The translations under genes were made by a program, and so were the position numbers. Shown here piece by piece: positions 61,447 through 64,000 of a DNA stretch of 64,000 bases. Below the pieces are notes generated by a model that was given only the letters and a program-made list of their open reading frames with translations, was not told the DNA's origin and ran no database searches. The stretch's first letter is position 1; the number at the start of each line of letters is the position of its first letter. This stretch comes from Paludibacteraceae bacterium (lineage in GTDB: Bacteria > Bacteroidota > Bacteroidia > Bacteroidales > Paludibacteraceae), in NCBI GenBank assembly GCA_024400275.1, contig JAKSMY010000002.1, positions 25,683 to 89,682 of the forward strand. The letters are read 5' to 3'.

Positions 61447-63182
61447 TTACAAGAATGAAAAAATATACGTTCCTTGTCATGGCTTCTCATTATGACGTTT
61501 TCTTGGAACAATTACGCGAGGCCGGTGTGGTACATGTGACTCTAAAAGGCGAAGGACTGGCAAATAACGAAGATTTGCAGGCAACCTTTGCCAAGAAGGA
61601 AGAACTGGAACATATCTTGAAACAAGGTGCGCCCGATCAACTGATAAAAGAGCGTGATGCCGTGTCAGCCGAGATAGCAGCTACCGAACATGAAGCACAA
61701 CGTATGGCAGTGTGGGGTGATTTCCGCAAGGAAGACCAAGACGCGCTCAAAGTTGCCGGATATACCTTATATTACTACACATGCGTGAACTCTAAATGGA
61801 ACGAAGACTGGGGAATAAAAGTGGCAGAAGCCGGTGGAAAAACATATTTCGTAAGTTTACAACCGATTGATAGTGAAGATGTAACGGTTGAGAAACTGAA
61901 TGAGAAATGTTCCTCTGACTTGCAAAAAGATGTAGAGGCATTAAACGGGCTGTTAGTGGCAGCAGACGCACGTATTGAAGCGTGGAAAGTGGCTAATTGG
62001 ACCGCTACGGAGAATGAATTGGCAGAACTGAAGCATCGGATTGATTGGAAAAAAGTTACTTTATCGTCTGATACGTTAGCCGAAGGCAGTTTGAAATTAT
62101 TGGAAGGCTTCTGTCCTGCCGATAATGCAGCCAGTTTAGATGCAACATTAGAGACCTTGGATTGTTACTACGAATGTGAGGATCCAAAAGCAGAGGACGC
62201 TACACCTATTCAGTTGCAGAACGGTTTCTTCTCCCGCTTGTTTGAGCCTATCACTCGTTTGTACTCATTACCCAATTATGCTGAGTTGGACCCGACACCT
62301 TTCTTGGCTCCGTTCTTTACCCTTTTCTTTGGCTTATGCTTAGGCGATGGCGGTTACGGCTTATTGGTTTTGGCAGCAGGTTTGTTCCTTATCGCCAAGA
62401 AGCCGGCTATGAAAGAGTGGGGTTGGATGGCAGTCTTTTTGGGTATCGCTACAGCCGTAGTAGGTATATTAACCGGTATGTTTTTTGGTATCGAATTAGA
62501 GAAAGTAGCATTTTTGGCCCCTATTCGCGAGTATTTTATCACCCAAACAAACAGTTCCGTGCATGTAGCAGGAGGGACATATCACCCGTTGATGGTCTTT
62601 GCCATTATGATAGGTATATTCCAAATTCTATTTGCTATGGGCTTCAAGGTGGTTAAGATTACGCTACAAAGTGGGTTCAAATACGCAGTATATGACTTGG
62701 CTTGGTTAGTTGGCTTGGTCGGACTGATTGTATGGGCTATTATGGCTTCTCACTTGTCCACGATAGGGTCTTATTGCTTCTATGGATTATTTGGATTATG
62801 CGCCCTGTTTATACTTTTCTATAGTGATCCGGACCGCAAGTTCTTGGTTATGAACATCGGGGGCGGATTATGGGGAACGTATAATATGATTAGCGGTCTA
62901 TTGGGTGATATACTGAGTTATATCCGTCTGTTTGCCTTAGGATTAGCCGGCGGTATATTGGGCAGTGTATTCAACTCGTTGGCATTGCAGGTTCAGTCCG
63001 GTATGAATCCTTGGGTAGGCTGGCTGCCAATGTTGCTGATTATGTTATTTGGTCACTCTCTCAACTTTGGACTGTGTATTATTTCGTCTGTTGTTCACCC
63101 TTTGCGTTTGACGTTTGTGGAGTTTTACAAGAACGCAGGATTTGAAGGCGGCGGAGTGCAATATGAGCCGTTTAAGAAATAA
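61443..63182 (+). CDS. atpI: V-type ATPase subunit I (membrane stator, subunit a)
   Basis: A 579-residue protein with a soluble coiled-coil N-terminal half (1-290) and a C-terminal half of about seven membrane helices beginning near FLAPFFTLFFGLCLGDGGYG. It forms the ion half-channels next to the c-ring. The conserved arginine helix is probably in DILSYIRLFALGLAGGILGS (about 490-509). A full Shine-Dalgarno precedes its ATG. Confidence 0.95.
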   Translation: MITRMKKYTFLVMASHYDVFLEQLREAGVVHVTLKGEGLANNEDLQATFAKKEELEHILKQGAPDQLIKERDAVSAEIAATEHEAQRMAVWGDFRKEDQDALKVAGYTLYYYTCVNSKWNEDWGIKVAEAGGKTYFVSLQPIDSEDVTVEKLNEKCSSDLQKDVEALNGLLVAADARIEAWKVANWTATENELAELKHRIDWKKVTLSSDTLAEGSLKLLEGFCPADNAASLDATLETLDCYYECEDPKAEDATPIQLQNGFFSRLFEPITRLYSLPNYAELDPTPFLAPFFTLFFGLCLGDGGYGLLVLAAGLFLIAKKPAMKEWGWMAVFLGIATAVVGILTGMFFGIELEKVAFLAPIREYFITQTNSSVHVAGGTYHPLMVFAIMIGIFQILFAMGFKVVKITLQSGFKYAVYDLAWLVGLVGLIVWAIMASHLSTIGSYCFYGLFGLCALFILFYSDPDRKFLVMNIGGGLWGTYNMISGLLGDILSYIRLFALGLAGGILGSVFNSLALQVQSGMNPWVGWLPMLLIMLFGHSLNFGLCIISSVVHPLRLTFVEFYKNAGFEGGGVQYEPFKK

Positions 63183-63197
63183 ACAAAAAAAAAATAA

Positions 63198-63674
<477 letters not shown>

Positions 63675-63695
63675 GTACACATAGAGTAGGGAATA

Positions 63696-63735
63696 AAACA
63701 ATCTGCAATCGGGTGTTCGGTTGCAGATTGTTTTT
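63696..63735 (+). terminator. Intrinsic terminator of the V-ATPase operon
   Basis: AAACAATCTGCAA pairs with TTGCAGATTGTTT around an 11-base loop, and ends in a T-run. Confidence 0.9.
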
Positions 63736-63744
63736 ATGCGGTAT

Positions 63745-63919
63745 AAATTCACGATTTGTGGTTAAAAAATTCACGATTTGTTGTATTTTCTAACCTTTTT
63801 GACCAATCAGACACTCATTTTTAGTCGAGGGTTGACCGACACTTGACCGACACTTTCAGCCCATCTGTTTAACAAGTTTAGCGGGTTTAGCAGTGGCGTG
63901 AGTGGCATTAGTGGCATAT
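63745..63919. repeat. Three neighbouring arrays of 22-, 11- and 9-bp units
   Basis: Two 22-base units (63745-63788); TCGAGGGTTGA, CCGACACTTGA, CCGACACTTTC (63825-63857); and 9-base units GTTTAACAA, GTTTAGCGG, GTTTAGCA, GTGGCGTGA, GTGGCATTA, GTGGCATAT (63867-63919). The unit start TCGAGGGT is shared with 35598, and GTTTAGC with 45844. Confidence 0.85.
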
Positions 63920-64000
63920 ATTTCTATAACTTATTATATATACCCTGTCTTTTCCTAAATTTAGTTGACAGTTTTTATCCTTAATTTCCTAAAAATATTG

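Larger units (their letters stand above)
63675..64000. other. Spacer after the V-ATPase operon
   Basis: No gene is seen. After the terminator (63696-63735) come a 22-bp direct repeat of AAATTCACGATTTGT (63745-63788), an 11-bp array (63825-63857) and a 9-bp array (63867-63919). Confidence 0.8.

Overview
The window reads as a contiguous stretch of a Bacteroidales (phylum Bacteroidota) chromosome. The evidence is the promoter grammar, TTTG then 19-21 bases then TAnnTTTG, seen perfectly spaced at about ten places. Other support comes from the near absence of Shine-Dalgarno sequences, Bacteroidota-restricted families (DUF2723, DUF4835/PorD, DUF4831, DUF4295, DUF2764), a secreted giant with a type IX secretion-like tail, and a SusA-like GH13 enzyme. 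Species cannot be named from the sequence. There is no prophage, insertion sequence, rRNA or CRISPR array; the only RNA gene seen is one tRNA-Gly(CCC).

Layout. 1-2435 (minus): a polysaccharide flippase cut by the window edge, and a UDP-HexNAc dehydrogenase. 2614-6772 (plus): a DUF2723 O-mannosyltransferase-like membrane protein overlapping a CobW-type GTPase. 6766-8989 (minus): GT2 glycosyltransferase, LpxL-type acyltransferase and a small acidic protein. 8990-9660: gene-poor, with 11-bp tandem arrays, a strong hairpin and a G10 tract. 9675-10508 (plus): cdsA. 10474-25355 (minus): an 11-gene, almost gapless run (ppdK, tilS, aroE, DUF4831, PorD-type DUF4835, recN, rarA, hemW, PBP1A, TPR protein, degenerate TraB protein). 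25535-26080 (plus): a phosphopantetheinyl transferase divergent from ppdK. 26155-36369 (minus): a small anchored secreted protein, a 3071-codon InlB-repeat protein and a ParE-type toxin-antitoxin pair. 36918-38798 (plus): GH13; then tRNA-Gly. 39316-46546 (plus): gyrA, TPR protein, ruvX, def, mntP, DUF3109, cinA. 46584-53351 (plus): small membrane protein, acyl-CoA ligase, coaX, FadL-like barrel, TPR protein, lptC, fabG. 53352-55257 (minus): groEL and groES behind a probable sigma-54 promoter. 55567-56193 (plus): rpmB, rpmG, DUF4295. 56532-63674 (plus): a seven-gene V-type ATPase operon whose ring subunit carries the Na+-site motif.

The most unusual signal is not a gene. Short tandem arrays with exact periods of 7, 8, 9, 11, 22 or 31 bp, each with its own unit sequence, occur at more than 20 places. 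Some lie inside conserved genes in frame (GH13 twice, gyrA, mntP, cinA). Two form the hydrophobic core of signal peptides in adjacent genes. Others fill operon junctions and supply the stop or start codon. Because 7 is not a multiple of 3, a heptamer array gives the same seven-codon cycle in all three frames of a strand; the unit used inside genes (GCACAAT) has no stop in that cycle on either strand. Several loci share the same unit far apart. This behaves like a dispersed repeat-seeding or expansion process and is the main candidate for something undescribed here.
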